DNA from: an uncultured Prevotella sp.
Lineage (GTDB): Bacteria > Bacteroidota > Bacteroidia > Bacteroidales > Bacteroidaceae
Assembly (NCBI GenBank): GCA_944320255.1
Contig: CALUGU010000022.1
Coordinates: forward strand, 1-35,098
Direction of reading: 5' to 3'
DNA length: 35,098 nucleotides
Part shown: piece after piece, positions 1 through 6,967 of the stretch
How positions within the stretch are numbered: position 1 is the stretch's first letter
How the letters are laid out: every line of letters begins with the position of its first letter
The notes under the pieces: generated by a model
Database searches by the model: none
What the model was told of the DNA's origin: nothing
Seen by the model: only the letters and a program-made list of their open reading frames with translations
Position numbers and translations under genes: made by a program

Positions 1-177
1 ATCATCCGCGTGACCAACCTCGGCGACTCCGCAATAACGCTGCGCGCATGGGCCTGGGCGGCAAGCGCGGGCAACGCCTTCACGATGAAGTGCGACCTGC
101 TGAAAGCCGTAAAGGAGCGCTTCGACACGGAGAACATCGAAATCCCCTACCCTTACGTCAACGTAGTAAAGGCTTGA
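1..177 (+). CDS. Mechanosensitive ion channel MscS family protein, C-terminal end (partial)
   Basis: The first 59 codons, open from the window edge, end in TGA at 175-177. The 58 residues contain VTNLGDSAITLRAWAW followed by a helix with KCDLLKAVKERFD and the ending IEIPYPYVNVV. This matches the end of the cytoplasmic C-terminal domain of small-conductance MscS channels, where the last strand usually carries an IPFP- or IPYP-like motif. MscS forms inner-membrane channels that open under membrane tension after osmotic downshock. The membrane helices and start lie outside the window. A strong terminator-like hairpin follows about 100 bases downstream. The family call is fairly secure; paralogue identity cannot be judged from this fragment. 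Confidence 0.85.
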   Translation: MIRVTNLGDSAITLRAWAWAASAGNAFTMKCDLLKAVKERFDTENIEIPYPYVNVVKA

Positions 178-274
178 CTTTACACCGTGAGACACAAGCC
201 AGCACACCGGGCCGCCAACGCCGGGGCGGCCTGCCGGCCTGTAACGGCCAGGCACAAGGCTAAGAACAACCAAC

Positions 275-314
275 AAAGAAATCGGGCTTACATTACTGTA
301 AGCCCGATTTCTTT
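275..314. terminator. Bidirectional intrinsic terminator between mscS-family gene and tRNA-Ser
   Basis: A perfect 17-base inverted repeat (275-291 with 298-314) encloses a 6-base loop. The core arm is GGGCTTAC and T-rich sequence follows on both strands. It lies between the plus-strand mscS-type gene and the minus-strand tRNA-Ser, so it can end transcription from both. Confidence 0.85.
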
Positions 315-339
315 TTGCCTTTCGGCTAAAATACGCTTG

Positions 340-424
340 CGGAGAGAGAGGGATTCGAACCCCCGGTGCCTCTCAGCACGACGGTTTTCAAGACCGTTGT
401 AATCGACCACTCTACCATCTCTCC
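340..424 (-). tRNA. tRNA-Ser (anticodon UGA)
   Basis: Read on the minus strand, the sequence has a perfect 7-bp acceptor stem (GGAGAGA with TCTCTCC), a D arm with GGTAGAGTGGTCGA, an anticodon arm ACGGT-CTTGAAA-ACCGT giving anticodon TGA, a serine-type long variable arm (CGTGCTGAGAGGCAC) and a T arm with GGTTCGAATCC. The discriminator base is G, as expected for serine. CCA is not encoded. The length of 85 nt fits a class II tRNA. Confidence 0.97.
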
Positions 425-461
425 TTGCTTTAAGAGAGCTGCAAGCTGTCAAAAGCGAGTG

Positions 462-492
462 CAAAGGTAAGGAGTTTTTTCCTTACCACCAA
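462..492 (-). promoter_or_regulatory. Promoter of tRNA-Ser
   Basis: On the minus strand TACCTTTG (462-469) matches the Bacteroidota -7 consensus TAnnTTTG, and a TTG (490-492) lies 20 bases upstream as the -33 element. Transcription should begin near 455, about 30 bases before the mature tRNA. Confidence 0.75.
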
Positions 493-599
493 ATTTTTCG
501 CCGTTTTTTTATTCTTTTATGTCATTTTCATCCACAAAGACAGAGGCCTGCCAGCGATGGCGGTCGCCGTTGCAGGAAAGGCGTTTTACGTTCACCTTT

Positions 600-710
600 G
601 TAACCCATTGAAATCCAACACGTTATAAATGACGGCTTTTTGCGTTGCAATTCACGGCTTTTCAGCGTGTAAAAGACGGCAAATCGCAACGCCGTTTGCC
701 GTCTTTTGCA
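600..710. repeat. Intergenic AAAAGAC-type palindromic element upstream of mutS2
   Basis: This gene-free stretch contains ACGGCTTTTTGCGTTGCAA, ACGGCTTTTCAGCGTGTA and a perfect 13-base inverted repeat, AAAAGACGGCAAA at 671-683 with its complement at 695-707. Related words recur at 5538-5606, 10541-10625 and 23800-23880. I see no gene between the tRNA-Ser promoter and mutS2. Confidence 0.6.
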
Positions 711-764
711 AAACCGCATAACGCCGGGCTTACGTGGCAAGGCGCATTTGGCAGGCCGGATGCT

Positions 765-794
765 TTGCAGTGACGCGCAAAATGAGTAATTTTG
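765..794 (+). promoter_or_regulatory. Promoter of mutS2
   Basis: TTG at 765-767 and TAATTTTG at 787-794 are 19 bases apart, a good match to the Bacteroidota housekeeping promoter. The -7 element ends only four bases before the ATG of mutS2, so the message may be leaderless. Confidence 0.7.
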
Positions 795-798
795 CAGC

Positions 799-3327
799 AT
801 GATTTATCCGAAAACATTTGAGAGCAAGATAGGCTTCAACGACATACGCGCACTGCTGCGCGAGCGATGCCTCAGCCCGCTGGGCAAGGAGTTGGTTGAC
901 AAGATGTCGGCGTCTGCCGACGCCGCCGTGGTGAACGAGTGGCTGGCGCAGGTGCGCGAGTTCCGCCGCTTGCAGGACGAAGCCGACGACTTCCCCATGC
1001 AGTACTTCTTCGACGTAAGGCAGGCGGTAAGCCGCCTCCGCCTTGAAGGCACTCACTTGGACGAGGGCGAGCTGTTCGACCTGCGCCGCTCGCTCGGCAC
1101 CATCTGCGGCATCGTGGACTACCTGAACCGCCAAGACGACGGGGAGGAGAGCCTCCCCTACCCCGCCTTGCACCGACTGACGGAGGGCGTCATGACGTTT
1201 CCGCAGCTCGTAACGGCGATAGACCGAATACTCGACAAGTTCGGGAAGATAAAAGACAGCGCGTCGCCCGAACTGGCGGACATCCGCCGCGAGCTGGCGC
1301 GCACCGAGGGAGGCATCTCGCGCACGCTCTACGGCATACTGCGCACGGCGCAGAGCGAGGGGCTGGTTGACAAGGACGTCACCCCGGCCATACGCGACGG
1401 ACGCTTGGTGATACCCGTGACGCAGGGACTGAAGCGGCGGATACGGGGCATCGTGCACGACGAGTCGGCTTCGGGCAAGACCGTTTTCATAGAGCCTGCC
1501 GAAGTGGTTGAGGCGAACAACAGGATAAGGGAGCTTGAAGCCGACGAGCGGCGCGAGATAATCCGCATACTGACGGAGTTCTCCAAGACGGTGCGCCCGC
1601 ACGTGAAACCCATCCTTGAGTCATACGTCTTCCTCGCGGCAATCGACCTGATCCATGCCAAAGCGCAGCTGGCACGGCTCATCAGGGGGATAGAGCCTGA
1701 CGTGAAGCCCTACCCTCACATCGACTGGATACGCGCGGCGCACCCCATATTGCAGCTGTCGCTCGAAAAGCAGGGCAAGGGCGTGGTGCCGCTCGACATA
1801 ATGCTGACACGCGAGAAGCGCATACTCATCATCTCTGGGCCTAACGCCGGCGGCAAGTCGGTATGCCTGAAGACCGTCGGTCTGCTGCAATACATGTTGC
1901 AATGCGGACTGTCCGTGCCCGTCGGCGAACGCTCGCGCATGGGCGTCTTCAGCAACATCTTCATAGACATTGGCGACGAACAGAGCATAGAGAACGACCT
2001 CAGCACGTACTCAAGCCACCTGACGAATATGAAGCAGATGATGCGCCACGCCGACGGGGCCACCCTGCTGCTCATCGACGAGTTCGGCACGGGCACCGAA
2101 CCGCAAATCGGCGGCGCCATTGCCGAAGCCGTACTGGCGCAGTTCTGCGCAAAAGGCGCATACGGAGTGATAACCACCCACTACCAGAACCTGAAACACT
2201 TCGCCGACAGCCACGAAGGAGTGGTCAACGGCGCGATGCTCTACGACCGCCAGCAGATGGCCCCGCTGTTCCAGCTCTCGATAGGACAGCCGGGCAGCTC
2301 GTTCGCCATCGAGATAGCCCGCAAAATCGGACTGCCCGAAGAAGTAATCCGCCACGCCAGCGAAATAGTGGGCAGCGACTACATACAAAGCGACAAATAC
2401 CTGCAAGACATCGTGCGCGACAAACGCTACTGGGAGAACAAACGCCAAACGGTTCACCAGCGTGAAAAGGCTCTCGAACAGGCCATCGCCCGCTACGAAA
2501 ACGACGTGAAAGAGATTGAACAGAGCCGGAAGGACATATTAAAGAAGGCGAAAGAACAGGCGGAAGAGCTGCTGCGCGACAGCAACCGCATGATAGAAAA
2601 GACCATAAAGGACATCCGCGAGAGCCAGGCGGAGAAGGCCGAGACGAAAAGGATACGTGAGGAGCTTGAAGCGTTCAAGGCCGAAGTGCGCGACACCGAC
2701 GCCGCCGCAAACGACGAGATGATAGCCCGCAAGATGCGCCAGATACAGGAGCGCAAGGCAAGAAGGGAAAAGAGGAAGAAGGAGAAGGCGGCCTCACCCC
2801 AGCCCTCCCCCGCAGGGAGGGAGCAAAGCGGCACCGTTCCTCCCAACAGGGGAGGCCAGGAGGGGCTTTCCATTGGCGACACCGTGCGCATAAAAGGCCT
2901 CACCACGGTGGGCAAGATAGAAAGCATCGACGGTAAGATGGGCACCGTAATCTTCGGCGACATGCGCACAAAGATGCGCCTGGAACGACTGGAGCGCGCC
3001 GAGACGCCGAAGCGCGAGGAGCCGAAGGCCGTCATAGCCGTAAGCCGCGACACCCGCGAGGCCATCGACAAGCGCAAACTCAACTTCAAGCAAGACCTTG
3101 ACGTGCGTGGGATGCGCGGCGACGAGGCCATCACGGCGGTGACTTACTTCATCGACGACGCCGTGCTCGTGGGCATGAGCCGCGTGCGCATACTCCACGG
3201 CACGGGGTCGGGCATACTGCGGCAGCTCATCCGCCAGTACCTCGCCACCGTCCCCGCCGTCGCCTCTTTCCGTGACGAGCACGTGCAGTTCGGCGGCGCA
3301 GGCATCACGGTTGTTGACTTGGAATAA
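799..3327 (+). CDS. mutS2: Endonuclease MutS2
   Basis: This 842-residue protein has the MutS2 architecture without the mismatch-recognition domain of MutS. The core and clamp helices occupy about residues 1-330. The ABC-type ATPase follows, with Walker A SGPNAGGKS near 347-355 and Walker B TLLLIDEFGTGTEP near 420-433. A long charged coiled coil covers about 530-660, then a KOW-like beta segment, and a C-terminal Smr nuclease domain near 767-842 with LDVRGM and HGTGSG. The family acts on branched DNA and on stalled or collided ribosomes; which role applies here cannot be told from sequence. The ATG fits the conserved start (MIYPKTFESKIGF). Residues about 665-689 are encoded by a mobile palindromic repeat, described separately. 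Confidence 0.97.
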   Translation: MIYPKTFESKIGFNDIRALLRERCLSPLGKELVDKMSASADAAVVNEWLAQVREFRRLQDEADDFPMQYFFDVRQAVSRLRLEGTHLDEGELFDLRRSLGTICGIVDYLNRQDDGEESLPYPALHRLTEGVMTFPQLVTAIDRILDKFGKIKDSASPELADIRRELARTEGGISRTLYGILRTAQSEGLVDKDVTPAIRDGRLVIPVTQGLKRRIRGIVHDESASGKTVFIEPAEVVEANNRIRELEADERREIIRILTEFSKTVRPHVKPILESYVFLAAIDLIHAKAQLARLIRGIEPDVKPYPHIDWIRAAHPILQLSLEKQGKGVVPLDIMLTREKRILIISGPNAGGKSVCLKTVGLLQYMLQCGLSVPVGERSRMGVFSNIFIDIGDEQSIENDLSTYSSHLTNMKQMMRHADGATLLLIDEFGTGTEPQIGGAIAEAVLAQFCAKGAYGVITTHYQNLKHFADSHEGVVNGAMLYDRQQMAPLFQLSIGQPGSSFAIEIARKIGLPEEVIRHASEIVGSDYIQSDKYLQDIVRDKRYWENKRQTVHQREKALEQAIARYENDVKEIEQSRKDILKKAKEQAEELLRDSNRMIEKTIKDIRESQAEKAETKRIREELEAFKAEVRDTDAAANDEMIARKMRQIQERKARREKRKKEKAASPQPSPAGREQSGTVPPNRGGQEGLSIGDTVRIKGLTTVGKIESIDGKMGTVIFGDMRTKMRLERLERAETPKREEPKAVIAVSRDTREAIDKRKLNFKQDLDVRGMRGDEAITAVTYFIDDAVLVGMSRVRILHGTGSGILRQLIRQYLATVPAVASFRDEHVQFGGAGITVVDLE
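2792..2867. repeat. Palindromic repeat element embedded in frame within mutS2
   Basis: The sequence starts with CCTCACCCCAGCCCTCCCCC and ends with GGGGAGGCCAGGAGGGGCT, which are imperfect inverted copies of each other. Inner GC-rich hairpin arms (CCCTCCCCCGCAGGGAGG; CCTCCCAACAGGGGAGG) lie between them. The architecture matches the intergenic element at 3336-3417. It is translated as SPQPSPAGREQSG and following residues, a low-complexity linker between the coiled coil and the KOW/Smr part. The frame remains open through the element. Confidence 0.75.
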
Positions 3328-3335
3328 GATAAAGA

Positions 3336-3417
3336 AGCCCCACCCGACCTCCCCATAAGGGGAGGAGCCTTGGCAAGCAAATATGAGCCTCCCCCTATGG
3401 GGAGGTTTGGAGGGGCT
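3336..3417. repeat. Intergenic palindromic repeat downstream of mutS2 (same family as 2792-2867)
   Basis: The ends are AGCCCCACCCGACCTCCCC and GGGGAGGTTTGGAGGGGCT, imperfect inverted copies, with internal hairpins CCTCCCCATAAGGGGAGG and CCTCCCCCTATGGGGAGG. It starts 9 bases after the mutS2 stop and runs into the 3' end of the convergent gene at 3395-3988, supplying that gene's stop codon. It probably also serves as a terminator for both. Confidence 0.75.
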
Positions 3418-3988
3418 GCTTTACCACCTTTACAAGCGTCAGTCCGTGCTTGGTCCCGGCGGCGTATGAGGCGTGCCGGCCGCCGGGGTGCGCCAAGTCT
3501 GTGACGTAAAGGGGCCTACCGAGGCAGAACAGCGAGGCCGTGAACGTGTCGCCGGGGTGCAGTTTGGCGTTGACGGACTTCTCTACGGTGAAGCGTCCGC
3601 AGCCGTCATGGCGCACGAGACAGTATCGGTCGGGCTGCCAACCCAGTTCAACGCGGTCGCCGACGGCAAGGCCCGACGCCGTGATTTGCCTGTCCGTGAT
3701 AAACTCCGAGTCTGTTCCGGCCGCCGCGTGCACAGCCTCACGGAAGGCCGTCCAGTCACGATAGCCCACGAAGCGGGCGAAAACGGAGAGCGTGCCCTCG
3801 CGCAGACGGCTGTCGTTAGAGACGTAGCCCCAAAGGCGTTTCACTGTAGTGATGCCCACGTGCACACCGGTGTCATGCTCTATAGCCCCGATAAGGTCGG
3901 TAAAGTCGGCCGGCGTCACTAACCGTTTGCCTATTTTAGCCTCAATGGCCGGCTTCAGGCTCTCTATTTCAGGATAAAATTCTTCCAT
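3395..3988 (-). CDS. Putative helix-turn-helix-like regulatory protein, C-terminus built from a repeat
   Basis: This 197-residue soluble protein has no signal peptide. Residues about 15-85 (VGITTVKRLWGYV, then TLSVFARFVGYRDWTAF) resemble an N-terminal segment common in Bacteroidota regulators, where a TLKRLWGY-like helix suggests a DNA-binding helix-turn-helix; this is recalled similarity, not a search result. Residues about 100-170 look beta-rich (GDRVELGW, LHPGDTFTASLF). The last residues, KQPLQTSP, and the TAG stop are encoded by the arm of the palindromic repeat at 3336-3417. The gene lies 69 bases downstream of the kinase at 4058-5392 on the same strand, so the two may be cotranscribed and functionally linked. 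No function can be assigned firmly. Confidence 0.75.
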   Translation of the reverse strand: MEEFYPEIESLKPAIEAKIGKRLVTPADFTDLIGAIEHDTGVHVGITTVKRLWGYVSNDSRLREGTLSVFARFVGYRDWTAFREAVHAAAGTDSEFITDRQITASGLAVGDRVELGWQPDRYCLVRHDGCGRFTVEKSVNAKLHPGDTFTASLFCLGRPLYVTDLAHPGGRHASYAAGTKHGLTLVKVVKQPLQTSP

Positions 3989-4057
3989 AAGTTTTAAGTT
4001 AAGAGTGATGAACGAAGAGTGAAAAATCCATTAGCAGCACACTCTGACCGTCATCGG

Positions 4058-5392
4058 TCAATCCACCATTATACCGTTCTCGATCATTGACTGTTTGAAT
4101 TTCTTTTGATTATGTTCTCTTATTATTTCAAGCATGACGCCGAACACGGCCTCCTGGTAAATCGGGAACTCAGGCGACGCGGGGTCGATAACGCGCTCTA
4201 TTTCGGCCTTGACAACCCTCCTTATTCTGAATATCTGGCCGTTCTCGTATTTGTCTTTTTCCTTTTCCGTCATCCCGTCGCCGGCCAGCAGACGGTCGTC
4301 GGCTGCCAGCATGGCCTGCGTCTTTTCACGGGCGAACTTTACGAGGGCGGCCAACCGCTCGTCTTGGTTGAAGTTGTCAATGGCCTTCGCCGTAACAATC
4401 TCCGTGCGCGTCACGGTGTCACGGCGTGTTTCTTTTGGCGAAGCCGAGGGTTGGACGCTTGGGGCGATGAACACGGTGTCTGTTTTTTGCACAGCCAAAG
4501 ACTGTTTTTGCACGTTTGCACCATCCGTGGAACGCAATGCGAAAGCCGCCGCTAACGCGACGACCGCCGCCACGCAGGCAGCAGCCACCACCTTCACAGC
4601 CGTATGCCTTTCGGCCAACGCCGCCGCCACGGCCGCCGCAGAAGCCGGCCTGCGGTCTGCTTCCAGCCGCGTACAGCGCGCCGCCAAGCGGCCAAGGCAG
4701 GGCCAACGGCGCGTCAGGGCATGGTTTATCTCACCCATGATTACGCCCAAGGCGTAGATGTCAGTGCGCCCGTCAGCCTTGCCTCCCGCCTCAAGTTCGA
4801 GAGCGGCATACCGCCGCGTGCCCGCCGGCTGCTTCAGCACGACGTAGCTGTCGGCGTCAGAATAGCCGAAGTCTATCAGCTTCACGTTGCCGCCGTTGGC
4901 CGTTATCATTATGTTTTCAGGCTTCAGGTCGCGGTGTATCACCTGCCTGCCGTGGATGTATGTCAGTGCGTCGCACACCTGCAAGACTATCCGCCGCGCG
5001 TCGGCGCGCGCCATTCCGCCGTCTCCAAGCACACTGCGCAGAGTGCGCCCCTCTACGTATTCCATCACGATGCACGGCCCCAGGCCGTCAACACGCTCAA
5101 GACCGATGGTCTGCACAATGTTCGGGTGAGAGAGGTTGTAGCCTATCTCAAACTCCTTTTGCAGCAGTCCGAGATGCAGCGCGCTGCCGGCGTACTCCGC
5201 CTTCAGGCACTTCAGCACGTGCCACTTGCCCATGCGTTGCGCGCGGTAAAGCACGGCATGGCCGCGCGCCGAACTGTACAGCAGTTCGACGCCTGTGAAG
5301 CGGCGCGTCATCACAAGCTCCGCGCCCTGCAACACGAGCCTCGACTCCGACTCGCCACGCTCCCTTTCTTCGTCTCTCACCTCGTCTCCCAT
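4058..5392 (-). CDS. Membrane-anchored Hanks-type serine/threonine protein kinase
   Basis: Of 444 residues, about 28-262 form a eukaryotic-like kinase domain. The probable ATP-binding lysine is K61 in HVLKCLK, with a helix C glutamate near E80, the catalytic loop HRDLKPEN at 153-160 and the metal-binding DFG at 174-176. All core catalytic residues are present, so activity is expected, although the APE motif is degenerate (ALE) and the glycine-rich loop is weak. One hydrophobic helix at about 266-286 follows. The last 155 residues, charged and probably outside the cytoplasm, start with a low-complexity linker and match no family I recognise. A TAACTTTG promoter lies just upstream and AAGGA precedes the ATG. 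The small regulator at 3395-3988 follows. The substrate is unknown. Confidence 0.9.
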   Translation of the reverse strand: MGDEVRDEERERGESESRLVLQGAELVMTRRFTGVELLYSSARGHAVLYRAQRMGKWHVLKCLKAEYAGSALHLGLLQKEFEIGYNLSHPNIVQTIGLERVDGLGPCIVMEYVEGRTLRSVLGDGGMARADARRIVLQVCDALTYIHGRQVIHRDLKPENIMITANGGNVKLIDFGYSDADSYVVLKQPAGTRRYAALELEAGGKADGRTDIYALGVIMGEINHALTRRWPCLGRLAARCTRLEADRRPASAAAVAAALAERHTAVKVVAAACVAAVVALAAAFALRSTDGANVQKQSLAVQKTDTVFIAPSVQPSASPKETRRDTVTRTEIVTAKAIDNFNQDERLAALVKFAREKTQAMLAADDRLLAGDGMTEKEKDKYENGQIFRIRRVVKAEIERVIDPASPEFPIYQEAVFGVMLEIIREHNQKKFKQSMIENGIMVD

Positions 5393-5420
5393 TTCCTTAA
5401 CACATATCCTTGAACCATTG

Positions 5421-5428
5421 CAAAGTTA
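5421..5428 (-). promoter_or_regulatory. -7 promoter element of the kinase gene
   Basis: TAACTTTG on the minus strand matches TAnnTTTG. Transcription would begin near 5415, giving a leader of about 20 bases. I see no well-spaced TTG box, so this rests on the -7 match and its position. Confidence 0.55.
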
Positions 5429-5537
5429 CAAAAAACGCCGCAACCACGCCCCGCCGCCAACCACATTTTTCACCGAAAACCGCCCAAACGCACACCGCCC
5501 GCCAACCGCCTGACTGTCAACAGCTTAGCAATATGCC

Positions 5538-5606
5538 ACAAATCGCCTTCCATTTTGCCGTAAATCGCACGCCAAAAGACGCCCTTTCGCACGGCAAAAA
5601 GCCACC
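5538..5606. repeat. Intergenic AAAAGAC-type repeat remnant upstream of kinase
   Basis: Words such as TTTTGCCGTAAATCGCACGC, CCAAAAGACGCCC and CACGGCAAAAAGCC repeat the vocabulary of the elements at 600-710 and 23800-23880. No gene was found in 5431-5816; this remnant and the hairpin at 5664-5702 are its only recognisable contents. Confidence 0.45.
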
Positions 5607-5663
5607 TCTTGCAACGGCATTCATCAACTACTTAACATTACCTGATATTCAAACAAAGAAAAT

Positions 5664-5702
5664 CCTGACAGAGGCTGACACTTCAGACGCGCCTCTGTCA
5701 GG
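5664..5702. terminator. Hairpin at the end of the 9634-5817 operon
   Basis: A perfect 12-base inverted repeat (CCTGACAGAGGC, 5664-5675 with 5691-5702) has a 15-base loop. It lies about 115 bases past the last gene of the minus-strand operon. There is no clear T-run, so termination is an inference from stem strength and position. Confidence 0.45.
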
Positions 5703-5816
5703 ACTTAATCTTCGTGAGCTTCAGCGCGTTACACCGAAAACTGACAGATGACAGGAATAAAACTTACGTTAAAAACCAATTTAACCTTCAAGCAACACGA
5801 CCATCCTTCAAGCCTA

Positions 5817-6341
5817 TTACTTGAAAACCATAACTGTCAACGCAAGTATCAGGCCGAAGTTGCTCACGCTGCTTAACGTCGCAACGAACCTGTTGAAGGT
5901 GTACATCGCGGCGATGCCGAACAGGCTGGCGTTGCTGTTGATGTAAAGCATACGGCGGGAAACAACCTCGTCGAAGTTAATAAAAGTGAACACCGCCGCA
6001 ACAGCGGCCACGACTAACGAAACGCACAACACCGTAATTGACGGGGCGTAAAAGGCGTGATACTCGCCTTCGTCCGACGTAATAACCCATATCAGGACAT
6101 ACGCAACCACCACGACGCCGAGATTTACGACGTCGCCTATCGTGTTCTTCGTTGGAACTCCGCCCACGATAGCCTTAACAGCAACGACGCCCATCGCCCC
6201 TCCGACGGCAAGCATCCACTTGTCGTCGGAGGAGATCGTTGTTATGTCTGCCGTAAAGATGTATGCCTCGAATACGATAATTAACACCACCGTGGTGAAC
6301 ACCTCAATGTTGGCAATGAGCCAAGACAATAATGTTTTCAT
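5817..6341 (-). CDS. Hypothetical multi-span membrane protein, last gene of the four-gene operon
   Basis: This 174-residue protein is almost entirely hydrophobic, with five or six probable membrane helices near residues 6-32, 42-62, 70-88, 98-120, 137-157 and 160-173. Short polar loops include TTISSDDKW and TSDEGEY. I recognise no family or catalytic motif. It starts 20 bases after the DUF4112 gene stops, on the same strand, and belongs to the compact operon with that gene, the coiled-coil protein and the secreted TonB-C protein. A role as membrane partner of that set is inferred from position alone. Base composition is more AT-rich than the surrounding housekeeping genes. Confidence 0.8.
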   Translation of the reverse strand: MKTLLSWLIANIEVFTTVVLIIVFEAYIFTADITTISSDDKWMLAVGGAMGVVAVKAIVGGVPTKNTIGDVVNLGVVVVAYVLIWVITSDEGEYHAFYAPSITVLCVSLVVAAVAAVFTFINFDEVVSRRMLYINSNASLFGIAAMYTFNRFVATLSSVSNFGLILALTVMVFK

Positions 6342-6361
6342 CTGCTCAAACCTTAATTAAA

Positions 6362-6967
6362 TTAGGAAAATAATCCGCCCAACCAGCCAAAAGCGTCTCC
6401 AATCCATCCGGCAACCTTTATAACCAAAAGGACAAGTAAATAGATTATGAAGCAGAACACGCCTATCATTATAGCCGACTTTACGGCTTTACGATTGACT
6501 TCGCTTATTATCTCCTTATCGTCCTCAACAAAGCCAACAATCAATCGGATGTTCTGTAAGTATGAACGATTAAAGAAATCCAATATGTTACCTATCCAAA
6601 GCGGTATCAAACCTATCGCGATGTCTCGCAAACCGTTATAAATAACCGCCAAAGTCAAAGGCAACGAGCGGACCTGTACGGCACTGACATATATATAAGG
6701 TAATATAAGCACCTGCGTAAGGAAGTCCCAAAAGCCGCCCGGCAGGAAACCTACGAAAGCGTCAAGATGCCATTTGTCCATATATTTAGCTATCGCATGA
6801 GCCGACCTATAAGCTGCCGACTCCTCTATTTCCGCACGTCTTGCAGCCTTGGCGGCTTGGCGTTCTTGTTCTTTTTGTAACGAACGATTTATACTTTCTT
6901 GCTCCTGCACATCGTTATACCCAAGTTTCTCTTGTGCAGCACGCCTTCTGTTCTTCAGTTCACTCAT
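6362..6967 (-). CDS. DUF4112 domain membrane protein
   Basis: This 201-residue protein begins with a charged, probably helical cytoplasmic segment (residues 1-55, rich in Glu, Gln, Arg and Ala). The DUF4112 core spans about 60-145. It includes KWHLDAFVGFLPGGFWDFLT and the second half-motif GLIPLWIGNILDFF, which match the family's paired LDxxxGxxPGxGD and GLIPxxGDxxD patterns. The family's GD pairs are altered here to FWD and GN. A final membrane helix lies at about 167-187. DUF4112 has no established function that I know of. The start codon overlaps the stop of the 748-residue coiled-coil gene by 4 bases (ATGA type), implying translational coupling and a close functional link. Confidence 0.85.
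   Translation of the reverse strand: MSELKNRRRAAQEKLGYNDVQEQESINRSLQKEQERQAAKAARRAEIEESAAYRSAHAIAKYMDKWHLDAFVGFLPGGFWDFLTQVLILPYIYVSAVQVRSLPLTLAVIYNGLRDIAIGLIPLWIGNILDFFNRSYLQNIRLIVGFVEDDKEIISEVNRKAVKSAIMIGVFCFIIYLLVLLVIKVAGWIGDAFGWLGGLFS

Noticed and set aside
48-402. Two short plus-strand frames between the mscS-type gene and tRNA-Ser
   Set aside because: They overlap the channel gene in another frame, the terminator hairpin and the tRNA, so they are not genes.
730-1602. Long minus-strand open frame of about 290 codons opposite mutS2; others like it at 4604-5413, 11620-12396, 22197-23018, 29007-29831 and 31344-32252
   Set aside because: Each lies opposite or out of frame with a gene having clear conserved motifs, has the Arg/Ala/His/Val-rich composition of antisense frames in GC-rich DNA, and shows no recognisable domain.
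3336-3417. Regular GC-rich palindromes considered as a CRISPR array
   Set aside because: There are only two unlike hairpins without equal spacers and no cas genes; the design is that of a miniature palindromic repeat.
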